Shown one piece after another: positions 1 through 9,869 of a stretch of DNA of 64,000 nucleotides. The stretch is from Macrocybe gigantea (Eukaryota; Basidiomycota; Agaricomycetes; Agaricales; Callistosporiaceae): the NCBI GenBank assembly GCA_011319805.1, contig SJRY01000316.1, positions 18,290 to 82,289 on the forward strand, in the 5' to 3' direction. The notes below the pieces were generated by a model that made no database searches, was not told the DNA's origin, and worked only from the letters and a program-made list of their open reading frames with translations. Numbering within the stretch: position 1 is the stretch's first letter; each line of letters begins with the position of its first letter. Made by a program: the position numbers and the translations under genes.

Positions 1-1277
1 GGTGCATGTGGACAGTCATAACATAGTGCATGTATGTGCCAAGTGTGATAGCAAAGGGGTCCATGTAGTCGCTACTATTGAGAATCCTTGCTAGATTCTC
101 ATGGTTGTTTGGGTAGTTGGGGGTAGGTGCATGGCTGTCGTTGCTGCTGTCGATGCTGATGGGAGCATTGGTGGTCATGATGTGTGATTTTTGGTCTTCT
201 TCCCTCTTGTCATAATTCTTTTATCCTAGTTTGCAGTCTTCTTTAGAAAGTGGTCTAGAGCTTGCTGCACATTTTCCAGTTCCTTCTCTTTGATCCATAT
301 GTTCTCTTCATATCTGTATCCTTTCCATTTGACTAGGAATAGCATTCCCCTCCCCTGTTTCTTCCTTTTTAGGATCTCTTCTATCTCATACTCTTCTTCA
401 TCATTTATGATTTCAGGGGGTAGTGGCAATGGTCGCTCTTGTATCTTGAAATAGGGTCCTTTGTAGGGCATGAGCAGTGTTTTATTGAACATGGAGTGTA
501 TCAGCTGCCATGATGCTGGAGTTCCAGGCGATATGCTAAGGCTCCTTTCTTTTCCACCACCTTGAATGGTCCATATTGGAGTGCCGATAACTTCTTTGAT
601 AGTCAATTGACTGTGATATTGATAGCTTCTAGCCATACTCTATTCCCTTTCTTGTATTCACAGGCTGGTCTTCACCTCGCATCATAATTGTCTTTGGCTC
701 ATATTTGTACATACTGCAGCACAGCATTTGCTTCTTTCTGTATTTGGTTCATTCTTTTGACAAAGTCCTTTGTTGCTGGGTTATTCCCTTCTGTCATCTG
801 TGGCTCTCCCTTCCAGGGGTGCATTCCATAGTTGAGGTAGAATGGTGTCTCCTTCATTCCCTGGTGCGCTTTGTCATTGTACTGGTATTCTGCCATTGCT
901 ATCCATTCTGCCCAATCATCCTGTAAGTTGTTTGTGAAGCTTCTGAGGAAGGCTTCTGTTTCTTGGTGGGATCGTTCCACCTGTCCATCTGTCTGTGGGT
1001 GATAGGCTATTGATAAATTTTGCTTTGTTCTGAGTAATTTTAGAAGTGCTGTCATGAATCGCACTGCGAATTGGGGTCCTTGATCACTGATGATCTTTTG
1101 TGGGATTCCATAAAGCCACCACACATTGTCTCAATATAGTCATGCAAGACCTTCTGCTGTGAGTTCGGTCTTTGTGGGAACTAGGTGGATCATCTTGGTT
1201 AGGCAGTCTGTGACTGCGGTGATGGCATTAAAGCTGCTCGAGCTGGGTAGTGGTCCTATGAGATCTACTCCAATATC
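1..1277 (-). pseudogene. Ty3/gypsy family A copy A1: integrase C-terminal half, chromodomain and start of ORF3
   Basis: Read on the minus strand, this continues the copy at 3899-6195 after the 2.6-kb insertion at 1278-3890 is removed. Positions 1403-1140 hold the integrase core start (DIGVDLIGPLPSS) and 1124-699 the rest of the core, including HPQTDGQVERSH. Positions 636-226 hold the C-terminal region ending in a chromodomain with the pattern FLVKWKGY. Bases 1-190 match the ORF3 region downstream of pol in the copy at 6196-9364. Stops and frame breaks separate the blocks. Compared with that copy the sequence is depleted in CpG, with TG or CA where the other has CG. The 3' LTR lies outside the window. 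The family assignment is firm; the copy is dead. Confidence 0.9.
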
Positions 1278-1303
1278 GAGTACATGACACTCCCCCCCCT
1301 GTT
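1278..1303 (+). repeat. Left terminal inverted repeat
   Basis: This 26-nt end pairs with the reverse complement of 3865-3890. The shared core is ACACTC followed by eight C and TGTTCT. Confidence 0.85.
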
Positions 1304-1399
1304 CTCCTGGCATCCCTGTTGAGTCCCTGTTGGGTCCTTGTTGAGTTTCTGGAGTTTCTGTAAAGTCCTGGTTGAGTCCTGGTTGAGTCCTAGTTAGGT

Positions 1400-2130
1400 C
1401 CAATATATATATTACCTGGACTGAAGAAGGACTGAAGGAGGACTGAAAGAGGATTTTACAAGGATTTCAGCAGAACTCATTCTATCAGGACTCCAGAAGA
1501 ACTCAACCAGAACCCCAGGAGGACTTTAGAAGGAATCAGAAGGACTCTAGAAGGAGTTTACAAGAATCTATACTGAACTATACCAGAACTCTGATATATA
1601 TTCACATATTCACAGACATTTGGCATATTTCAGAAGAACTGAATCAGGACTCCACAAGGACTCCACAAGGACCTTAAGAAAACTCTGTCAGGATTTCTAC
1701 AAGACTCTACAAGGACTCTACAAGGATTCTCATAGGATTCCACAAGGACTTTAACAGAACTCTACAAGAACTTTTTCAGGACCACAAGAATTTCAACAGA
1801 ACATTATTATCACAGGACTCCAGCAGGACTCCAGCAGGATTCCAGCAGAACTCTACAAGGAAAAACATTAAGAGGAGTCCACAAGAACTTTACAAGAACA
1901 TTACAAGAACTCCACAAGGATTCTACAAGAACTGCACAAGGATTTCATAAGGACTTGACAAGAACTTTACAAGAACTCCACAAGGACTTTACAAGGACTC
2001 TACAATACAAAGCAAATATAGCAGTAGTGTAGCAATATATATTTATAAATTCTCATGAGATTCCTGTAAGATTTTACCAGAACTATACAGGAACTTTACC
2101 AGGACTCTTTGTGAACTCCAGTGGGAATTG
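1400..2130. repeat. Subterminal array of degenerate AGGACT-type short repeats
   Basis: The stretch is built from dozens of imperfect units such as CAAGGACTCTA, AGGACTCCA and CAAGAACTTTA. The opposite arm (about 3410-3860) carries the same motif family mainly in reverse complement (GGAGTCCTTCT). Inverted subterminal arrays are typical of transposase-binding zones in TIR elements. No coding potential is seen. Confidence 0.7.
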
Positions 2131-2344
2131 ATAATTTTATAGGCCAAAGTTGAACTGTTGTAGATTTAAAAAACAACAAAAATCATTATCTAAAAGACTA
2201 ATGTACTATATCCATTTCAATTCCTAATTCTTCTTCCAATTCTTCACTATCCATTGATATAATATTTTTAGCCGCCTTTTACTTTGTTTTTCGAGTACTT
2301 TCAAAGTATGAAGAAGTAATAAAACATGTAATGTCCAGTTGAAA

Positions 2345-3260
2345 TTATGGACTTACGGGCGAGATGAGCCGTAGACGGGCACTGAAGGGCGACGAGGGCG
2401 GGGGAGTCGGCGTGGAGGGTGGGGTGGGGTCCTGCTGGGTGCCGACGGCTGCCGTGGAGTGGCGGAGGGGAGAGGGTGGGCGGGAGGCGGTGGGTGGCGC
2501 TGAGGGCGCGCCGTTTGCGGCCATTGGGCGGCGGTGACGGCTGTGGTTGGGCGCAGAGGGCAGGCGGGGGGCCGTGGGCTGCCGTTGGTCAGAGGAGGGC
2601 GGGCGCGGGTGTTTGGGGCCAAGCGGGGGGCCGTGGGCGCCGCTGACGGTTGCCGTTGGGCGGTGGAGGGTGGGCGGGAGCGGTGGGTGGTGGGCGGCGT
2701 TGACGGCCATTGCCGTTGGGCGGTGGAGGGTGGGCGGGAGTGGTGGGAGGGAGCGGTGGGCGGTGGGCGGCGTTGACGGCCGTTGCCGTTGGGCGCAGAT
2801 GGCGGTGTCGATCCGGGGGCGGGCCGTGGGCCGTGGGCGGCGCTCACGCCTGCGGTTGGCTGCCGTTTGGCATTTGCGCCTGAGGGCGGGAGGAGGGCGT
2901 GGGCGTGGGCGCGTTAGACGGCGTTGGGCGCCGGTGAGGGAGGCGGGCCCTGGGCGGCGCTGTACGGCTGCCGTTCGGCGGTGGCGTTGCGCCGTGCACC
3001 TGGTGGGCGGTCAAACGCACAGGAACGAGAAAAAAAAGAAAAAAAAAAGCTTACCTCTGCGACAGAGGCGTCAACGCGCCTCTGTCGCCCATTCTCCTCC
3101 TTCCCCCGTGTCCGGCTTGCCGTTGGGCGGCGCTGCGTCGTGGTGGTTCCTCGTCGTCTGGGTGCTTGATGTGGTGATGGGGAAGGAGGTGGAGGAAGGG
3201 GTGGGAGCGATGATGAGAAAGCGGAATGCGAGCGTGAGACTGATCAACAAGGTCATGTGA
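2345..3260. repeat. GC-rich low-complexity core of the TIR element
   Basis: The core is G-rich on the plus strand, made of irregular repeats of GCCGTTGGGCGGTGGAGGGT-like units. Long open frames exist on both strands here (for example 2547-3260 plus and 2847-2353 minus). They encode only Gly/Arg- or Pro/Ser-rich low-complexity peptides and are best read as compositional artefacts. A poly-A stretch interrupted by G lies at about 3029-3050. Confidence 0.6.
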
Positions 3261-3307
3261 CCGCACATGACCCCACCGGTATGTCAATTGAAACCATTTG
3301 TTTCCAT

Positions 3308-3385
3308 GCAAGCCCTCCTGGTCCAGTGGTTAAGCCCTCACTCTGCCGTTCAATTCCCCTAGTCCCGAGTTCAATCCCCTTTCAT
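3308..3385 (+). other. tRNA-like segment (A-box and B-box-like motifs)
   Basis: Positions 3318-3334 read CTGGTCCAGTGGTTAAG, close to the D-arm/A box of Glu- or Asp-type tRNAs. Positions 3366-3379 read CGAGTTCAATCCCC, close to a T-arm/B box. The spacing is about right for an internal RNA polymerase III promoter. I cannot fold a convincing anticodon arm or full acceptor stem, so this is more likely a tRNA-derived or SINE-like remnant than a working tRNA gene. Confidence 0.4.
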
Positions 3386-3864
3386 GTCCATTTTTTAAAC
3401 TTGATTTTCTGCTGTTTGTCTGCATTCCTTCTAAACTCCAGGTGGAACTTCGTCATTCTAGACTCCTTCTGGACTTTGATTCACCTTTACTATTATCCTT
3501 TGTTACCTTCTGTCAATATGATTATTAGCAATTCTGCTGGAGTCCTTCTAAACTCTATCACTTCTTATCTTCTCTTAATATAATTATTAGGAATCCTACT
3601 GGAATCCTTCTAAACTCCAGGAGAACTGGGCTTGGCTTCTAAACTCTATAAGGACTCCAGGAGGATTGTCAGTGACAATCCCTCCAAACTTCCTGTAGAA
3701 TTCCTTCTAAACCTGAACTTTAGAAGGACTTTCCCAGGACTGTGTAAGGACTTGGCAGGCTCTCTCAAAATCAAAGAATTGGCTGAAAAGTCCTTCTTCA
3801 GTACTTACAGACTCCTCCTGGCATCCTTGTAAATTCCTGCTAAATTCCTCCTGGAGTTTAGAAG

Positions 3865-3890
3865 AACAGGGGGGGGAGTGTGATGGGCTC
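3865..3890 (-). repeat. Right terminal inverted repeat
   Basis: This is the reverse complement of 1278-1303 with three mismatches. The 8-bp duplication CCAATATC follows directly at 3891-3898. Confidence 0.85.
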
Positions 3891-3898
3891 CCAATATC

Positions 3899-6195
3899 TT
3901 TCCATGGTTGCTGTGGGACCTCATGTGGGTATAGGGGTACATGTTTCTTTTGTCGGATGATTTTGTTTCGCTGACATGTTTCACATCCATTGACAAACTT
4001 TTTGATGTCCATTAGCATTGATGGCCACCAATAGGTGTGGTTTATGAGCTCATGCATGCGGTATTGTCCTGGGTGTCCTCCGATGGGTGTGTCATGGTGT
4101 TCAAACATGATGTCTTTCTTCAGTTTGTTGTCTGGAGGAATGTAGATTTTTCCTCCTACGTATATGATGTAGTCTTCTTCTGTGAACCAGTGTGGTTTTT
4201 CCTTCAGTCCTGTTGTTACAATCATCTCCCTTCATATGCATTGTCAAATTTGTTCTATCCTTGAGGATTCGATCATCGTGATTCCTCTTGTTTGTATTGT
4301 TTCATTATTTTCTGCTTCTTCTTTCCATGGGTGTTTGTCCTCGAACATCATAAATTCAAAATCTCATTCATTATTCTCTTCCAGATGTCGAATGAATGCT
4401 GCTTCTTTGATCATTTGTATGTCGTCCTTCTTTGCTAGGTTTTCTTCATATCCTGCCATCTGTGACAGGACATCCGCTTTTCCATTCGCCTTTCCTGGTA
4501 CGTGTCATAGTTCATAGTCATATTCCTGTAATTTCAGGTACCAGCCAATCTGTCTCGAATTGAGTCGCTGTGGCTTCCAGAAGTATGATAGGTTTTTGTG
4601 ATCCGTCAATATTTCGAACTTCTCTCGAGCTTCGAGGAGGTATTGTCTCCATGTCTTTAGTGTGACCATTATCGCAAGAAGTTCCTTGTTGTAGATTTCA
4701 TAGTTTTGCTCTGCTGGGGTCATGCATCTTGAAATGAATGCAATTGGGTACCATAGTCCTTTCTGCTGTTGTGATAGTACTGCTCCAATGGCATATCCTG
4801 AGGCATTTGTTTCGACTCAGAATTTTCCTTCTGTTTGTGGTAGTGCTAGAATGGGTGCTGAGGTTATATGTTGGATCAGCTCTTTGAAAGCATCCTGTTG
4901 CTTGTCTGTCCACTGGAATGCTTTGTTTCCAGTCAACTCCGTCAGGGGTTTAGCGACCTTTGCATATCCCTTGATGAATCGTCGGTAAAAGTTCATGAAT
5001 CCCAAGAACTTTTGTAGTTCTTTCTTCGTCTTTGGAGTTGGCCAGGATTGTACAGCTGTGATCTTTTCTGGTTCCATTTCTACCTTCCCTTCTCCTATGA
5101 TGTATCCTAGTACTGGGACTTTTGATGATTCCCAGACGCATTTCGGTCCTTTGATGAACAGGTCGTTCTTGTTCAGTATTTCCATAACTTCTATGGTGTT
5201 CTTTTGGAGTTCCTCTCATATTCGTCTGATGATTATGATGTCGTCCATATAGATGATGCATACTCTTCTTCGTATTTGGTCTTGGAAGAGGCTCGCCATC
5301 ATTTGGCTAAAAGTGCCTGGTGCGTTGCACTGCCCAAAATACATGACTGTCAGTTCGAAGAGTCCTCTTGCTGTTAGGAAGGCTGCCTTCCATTCGTCCC
5401 CTTTCCGGATGTGCATGTTATTGTATCCCCAGATGATATCGATCTTGCTAAAGTACTTTGCTCCTTGTAACACGTCAAGGAGCTCGCTGATGCATGGTAG
5501 TGGGAACTTGTCTTTGACCATATATTTGTTTATCTCCCGGTAGTCTTGGATGAGTCGTTTGCTTCCATCCTTCTTATTGTGAAAGAAGCAGGGTGCTGCG
5601 TAAGGCGATTTCGATGGGCGTATTTTTCCTGTTCATAATCCTTCCTCGATGAAGGCATCTAGTTCCTCTAGTTCTTTCTGTGTCATCGGATAGACCTTGC
5701 TCGGTATCGTTTTGGGTGCATCCTTTGTTAAGTTTATTTCATCGTCCCATTCTTTGTGGTCTGGTAAGCGATCAAAGTTCTTCTCCTTGAAGAGGTGTTT
5801 GAATCTGATCAGATATGGGGGTATCTGGGTTCCTGTCTTGTCGCTGGCTGTGGTTTTTGCTGATTCAGCCACCTTCTGTATCTTAATCGTCTGGTGGTTT
5901 ATTTTGCATGTTTTAGGGCATCTGTTGAAGACAATTTCTCCTGTCCTCCATTTGATTGTTGGGTTGTGGTAGACAAGCCAGTCATGTCCTAGTAGCATGT
6001 CAGTTTTTCCGATGTCGAGTACGATGGCTTCCATGTGCTCCTTATGTCCTTTAATATCGATGTGGACCTCCGCTACTCAGTCTGCTGTTTTCTGGCGGTT
6101 GGGCGATCCATCTGCATTTATGATGGGAATCTTCTTGATTCATCATGTCTTCAGTCCTGTTTTTGCTACTATCGCGGTGTTGATGCAGGTCCTAT
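3899..6195 (-). pseudogene. Ty3/gypsy family A copy A1: protease, reverse transcriptase, RNase H, integrase N-terminus
   Basis: Minus-strand blocks in order are: protease and linker (6034-5633, with DIGKTDMLLGHDWL); RT (5521-4817), with the active-site region IIYMDDIII near 5240 and FLGFMNFYRRFIKGYAK near 5000; RNase H (to 4505, with LTDHKNLSYFW); and the integrase HHCC zinc-binding part (4225-3899, HH...H then CETCQRNK). The gag end is missing: at 6195/6196 it abuts the opposite-strand copy A3. Stops separate the blocks and CpG is depleted. From about 4441 to 5032 it appears base-identical to the A2 copy at 28146-28737, although flanks differ by several percent. Confidence 0.92.
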
Positions 6196-8612
6196 CCCTC
6201 CAAAAGAACACCATAGAAGTCATGGAAATACTGAACAAGAACGACCTATTCATCAAAGGACCGAAATGCATCTGGGAATCATCGAAAGTCCCAGTACTAG
6301 GATACATCGTAGGAGAAGGGAAGGTAGAAATGGAACCAGAAAAGATCACAGCCGTACAATCCTGGCCAACCCCAAAGACGAAGAAAGAACTACAAAAGTT
6401 CTTGGGATTCACGAACTTTTACCGACGATTCATCAAGGGATATGCAAAGGTCGCTAAACCCCTGACGGAGTTGACTGGAAACAAAACATTCCAGTGGACA
6501 GACAAGCAACAAGGCGCTTTCAAAGAACTGATCCAACATATAACCTCAGCACCCATTCTAGCACTACCACAGACAGAAGGAAAATTCCGAGTCGAAACGG
6601 ACGCCTCAGGATATGCCATTGGAGCAGTACTATCACAACAGCAGAAAGGACTATGGCATCCGATTGCATTCATTTCGAGATGCATGACCCCAGCAGAGCA
6701 AAACTACGAAATCTACGACAAGGAACTTCTTGCGATAATGGTCGCACTAAAGACATGGAGACAATACCTCCTCGAAGCTCGAGAGAAGTTCGAAATATTG
6801 ACGGATCACAAGAACCTATCATACTTCCGAAAGCCGCAGCGACTCAATTCGAGACAGATTGGCTGGTACCTGAAATTACAGGAATACGACTACGAACTAT
6901 GACACGTACCAGGAAAGGCGAATGGAAAAGCGGATGTCCTATCACGAATGGCAGGATATGAAGAAAACCTAGCAGAGAAGGACGACATACAAATGATCAA
7001 AGAAGCAGCATTCATTCGACATCTGGAAGAGAATAATGAACGAGACTTCGAATTTATGATGTTCGAGGACGAACACCCACAGAAAGAAGAAGCAGAAAAT
7101 AACGAAACAATACAAACAAGAGGAATCACGATGATTGAATCCTCAAGGATAGAACAAATTCGACAATGCGCACGAAGGGAAACGATCGTAACAACAGGAC
7201 TGAAGGAAAAACCACACTGGTTCACAGAAGACGACCACATCGTATATGTAGGAGGGAAAATCTATGTTCCTCCAGACAACAAACTGAAGGAAAACATCAT
7301 GTTTGAACACCACGACACACCCATCGGAGGACACCCAGGGCAATACCGCATGCACGAGCTCATAAGCCGCACCTATTGGTGGCCATCAATGCTGACAGAC
7401 ATCAAGAAGTATGTCAATGGATGCGAAACATGTCAGCGAAACAAAATCATCCGACAAAAGAAACACGCACCCCTGCACCCGCACGAAGTCCCACAACAAC
7501 CATGGGAAGATATCGGAGTAGATCTCATAGGACCGCTACCCAGCTCGAATGGCTTTAATGCCATTGCTGCAGTCACAGACCGCCTAACCAAGATGATCCA
7601 CCTAGTTCCCACAAAGACTGAACTTACAGCAGAAGGTCTCGCATGACTATACCGAGACAACGTGTGGTGGCTTCATGGAATCCCACGAAAGATCATCAGT
7701 GATCGAGGACCCCAGTTCGCAGCACGATTCATGACAGCACTTCTAAAATTACTCGGAACAAAGCAAAATTTATCAATAGCCTATCACCCACAGACAGATG
7801 GACAGGTGGAACGATCCCACCAAGAAACAGAAGCCTTCCTCAGAAGCTTCACAAACAACTTACAGGATGATTGGGCAGAATGGATAGCAATGGCAGAATA
7901 CCAGTACAATGACAAAGCGCACCAGGGAATGAAGGAGACACCATTCTACCTCAACTATGGAATGCACCCCTGGAAGGGAGAGCCGCAGACGACAGAAGGG
8001 AATAACCCCGCAGCAAAAGACTTCGTCAAAAGAATGAGCCAAATACGAAAGGAAGCAAATGCCGCACTGCAATATGCACAAACACGAGCCAAAGACAATT
8101 ACGATGCGAGACGAAAACCTGCCCGGGAATACAAGAAAGGAGATAGAGTATGGCTAGAAGCCACCAATATCACAGTCAACCGACCATCAAAGAAGTTATC
8201 GGCACTCCGATATGGACCGTTCAAGGTGGTTGAAAAGAAAGGAGCCTCGGCATATCGCCTGGAACTCCCAGCATCATGGCAGCTGATACACCCCGTGTTC
8301 AATGAAACACTGCTCACGCCTTACAAAGGACCCCGTTTCAAGATACAAGAGCGACCATCACCACCACCCCCTGAAATCATAAATGATGAAGAAGAGTACG
8401 AGATAGAAGAGATCCTAAAAAGGAAGAAACAAGGGAAGGGGACATTATTCCTGGTCAAATGGAAAGGATACGGACACGAAGAGAACACATGGATCAAAGA
8501 GAAGGAGCTGGGGAATGCGCAGCAAGCTCTAGACCACTTCCTAAAGAAGACTGCGAACCAGGATAAAAGGATCACGACAAGAGGGAAGAAGACCAAAAAT
8601 CGCACTTCATGA
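6196..8612 (+). pseudogene. Ty3/gypsy family A copy A3: pol from mid-RT to chromodomain
   Basis: One frame runs from the breakpoint at 6196 to the TGA at 8610-8612, interrupted only by TGA at 6900-6902 and 7644-7646, both at Arg CGA positions judged from other copies. Domains in order are: C-terminal half of RT thumb/connection (from EILNKNDLFIKGPKC); RNase H (DASGYAIGAVLSQQ, LTDHKNLSYF); integrase zinc finger (HHDTPIGGH, CETCQRNK); core (DLIGPLPSS, HPQTDGQVERSH); and a chromodomain at about 8390-8560 (FLVKWKGYGHEENTW). The 5' LTR, gag, protease and first half of RT are absent. It is CpG-rich, unlike A1 and A2, so it is the best-preserved family A pol in the window. Confidence 0.93.
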
Positions 8613-9007
8613 CCACCAACGCCCCCATCAGCATCGACAGCAGCGAGGGCAGCCGCGCACCTACCCCCAACCGCCCAAGCGACCTCGAGAATCTGGCAAG
8701 GATTCTCAATGCTAGCGACTACATGGACCCCCTCGCCATCACACTCGGCGCATATATGCGCTATGTTATGACCGTCCGCACGCACCTCTGGACCGGGAGA
8801 ACCCCTGATGGGACCGGCCCCACTGCAGCTGAACGTATCGCGCTTCGCGAAGCAATGGAAATGCTTCGCACAGAAAACCGGCGGCTTAAACTCCTCGCCA
8901 CCACACTCCACCACATTCGCGCCTATAATGAAGAGCTCATTCATACATGGGCCCCGCGTGCTGTGACCGCCTGGGAGACCAATACTGGGTGGGGACAGCT
9001 GGACTAA
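8609..9007 (+). CDS. Family A ORF3: 132-residue protein of unknown function, overlapping the pol stop (ATGA)
   Basis: The start ATG at 8609-8611 overlaps the pol stop TGA at 8610-8612. The product begins MTTNAPISIDSSEGSRAPTP, has a Ser/Pro-rich first 30 residues, then a helical, leucine- and arginine-rich stretch (around residues 75-115) that could form a short coiled coil, and ends WGQLD. No domain is recognised. The ORF ends 24 bases before the polypurine tract. In A1 the ATG is preserved (near position 180, minus). In A2 it has become ATA (near 26500). The large antisense open frame (8944-8321) is a shadow. Expression by stop-restart translation is an inference from the overlap. Confidence 0.6.
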   Translation: MTTNAPISIDSSEGSRAPTPNRPSDLENLARILNASDYMDPLAITLGAYMRYVMTVRTHLWTGRTPDGTGPTAAERIALREAMEMLRTENRRLKLLATTLHHIRAYNEELIHTWAPRAVTAWETNTGWGQLD

Positions 9008-9031
9008 GGTTTTTCGCGAGGACGCGAATCT

Positions 9032-9044
9032 AAAGAGAGGGTGA
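9032..9044 (+). other. Polypurine tract of family A (plus-strand primer site)
   Basis: AAAGAGAGGGTGA lies directly before the LTR that starts TGTTAC at 9045. The same tract is found next to the A2 3' LTR (26068-26080, minus). Confidence 0.8.
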
Positions 9045-9364
9045 TGTTACAGACGCCGCCCAAAGGACTATTCATTTTCTTATCTTATCTTTCCCACATC
9101 CCTTATCTCCCCCATCATGCTGCGCAGCGCGCAGCCATCGAGTCATCTCACTTCCCTAGTCATCCTGAGTCATCTCCTTCCAGTCTTACTCATCCGCAGT
9201 CCACAGCATTGCGCAGCCCATGGTCCGTGCTCGAGTACTGTAGTGTATATAAGGACTCCCAGATGTACCAGTAATGCTAGGCTTAATATTCCTTTTGCCA
9301 TCATCTCAAGACCACTCTCGCACTTAGTCTGCCCGAGTCCTTCTGAGATTCGTCTAGCCTAACA
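9045..9364 (+). repeat. 3' LTR of family A copy A3 (320 bp)
   Basis: It begins TGTTACAGAC and ends GCCTAACA, with 5-nt inverted ends TGTTA/TAACA. It holds a TATATAAGG box near 9247 and an AGGCTTAATAT motif about 33 nt downstream, the likely RNA start. It matches six other A LTRs in the window. Immediately after it the minus-strand leader of another A copy begins. Confidence 0.95.
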
Positions 9365-9609
9365 ATAGGCGTGCGCTCTCTCTTTCGTTTGTTTGGATTG
9401 CTGGTGTCTCTGCGGGTGGCATGGACTGTCTCTGCGAATGGCGTGGACTGCAATGCCTGGTCTACTTCTCTGAGCCAAGTGCTCTCGTCGCTCGTGCTAG
9501 TGCTCGCTGGGTCAGCGACTGCTTGTCGTCGAATGTTGATCAAGTCTTTGATAAAGCGTGACGTGGTGTGTGTGTGAGTCTGAGCGAGTCTCGACGAGGC
9601 TTAATATCT
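9365..9609 (-). other. 5' leader of a family A element (minus strand)
   Basis: It matches 31706-31949, the leader between 5' LTR and gag of A2, in the same orientation. The self-primer binding motif lies at its LTR-proximal end. Gag itself is missing: the leader is joined directly to the 3' LTR of A3, so A3 appears to sit inside, and to have replaced, the gag of A1. Confidence 0.85.
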
Positions 9610-9868
9610 TGTTAGGCTAGATGAATCTCAGAAGGACTTGGGCAGACTAAGTGCGAGAGTGGTCTTGAGATGATGGCAAAAGGAATATTAAGCCTAGCGT
9701 TACTGGTACATCTGGGAGTCCTTATATACATTACAGTACTCAAGCACGGACCATGGGCTGTGCAATGCTGTGGACTGCGGATGAGTAAGACTGGAAGGAG
9801 ATGACTCAGGATGACTAGGGAAGTGGGATGACTCGATAGCTGCGCACTGCGCAGCATGACGGGGGAGA
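9610..9868 (-). repeat. Truncated 5' LTR of family A copy A1
   Basis: The minus-strand LTR starts at TGTTAGG (9610) and runs to about 9868, where it breaks off after GGGGGAGA, about 60 nt short of its outer end. Element C gag sequence follows directly, so the junction 9868/9869 is a deletion or recombination breakpoint. Confidence 0.88.
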
Positions 9869-9869
9869 C

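Larger units (their letters stand above)
1278..3890. mobile_element. Non-autonomous TIR element, 2.6 kb, 8-bp target duplication, inserted in A1 integrase
   Basis: The element splits the A1 integrase reading exactly. The 8 bases CCAATATC occur at 1270-1277 and again at 3891-3898; homologous A copies have this site once. The ends are inverted repeats, GAGTACATGACACTCC... at the left and GAGCCCATCACACTCC... read inward from the right, alike over about 26 bases with three mismatches and containing a run of eight C. No transposase is visible. Inside are subterminal AGGACT-type repeats, a GC-rich core and a tRNA-like segment. An 8-bp duplication would fit hAT or Zisupton-type elements, but CCAATATC does not fit the hAT nTnnnnAn preference, so the superfamily is left open. 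Confidence 0.85.

Noticed and set aside
2345..3260. Long open frames on both strands in the GC-rich core (for example 237 codons at 2547-3260)
   Set aside because: The peptides are Gly/Arg- or Pro/Ser-rich low complexity, and open frames coexist in several registers, as expected from GC-rich repeats with few stops.
3308..3385. A functional tRNA gene
   Set aside because: A- and B-box-like motifs are present, but I could not build proper acceptor and anticodon stems.
8321..8944. 207-codon minus-strand frame across the family A chromodomain and ORF3
   Set aside because: It is antisense to well-supported pol and ORF3 coding. The similar frame in A2 (26168-26791) follows from sequence homology and gives no domain.
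9117..9362. Repeated 70-80 codon frames such as those in 9041-9362, 12463-12708 and 25750-25995
   Set aside because: All lie inside family A LTRs and recur because the LTR recurs; they are not genes.
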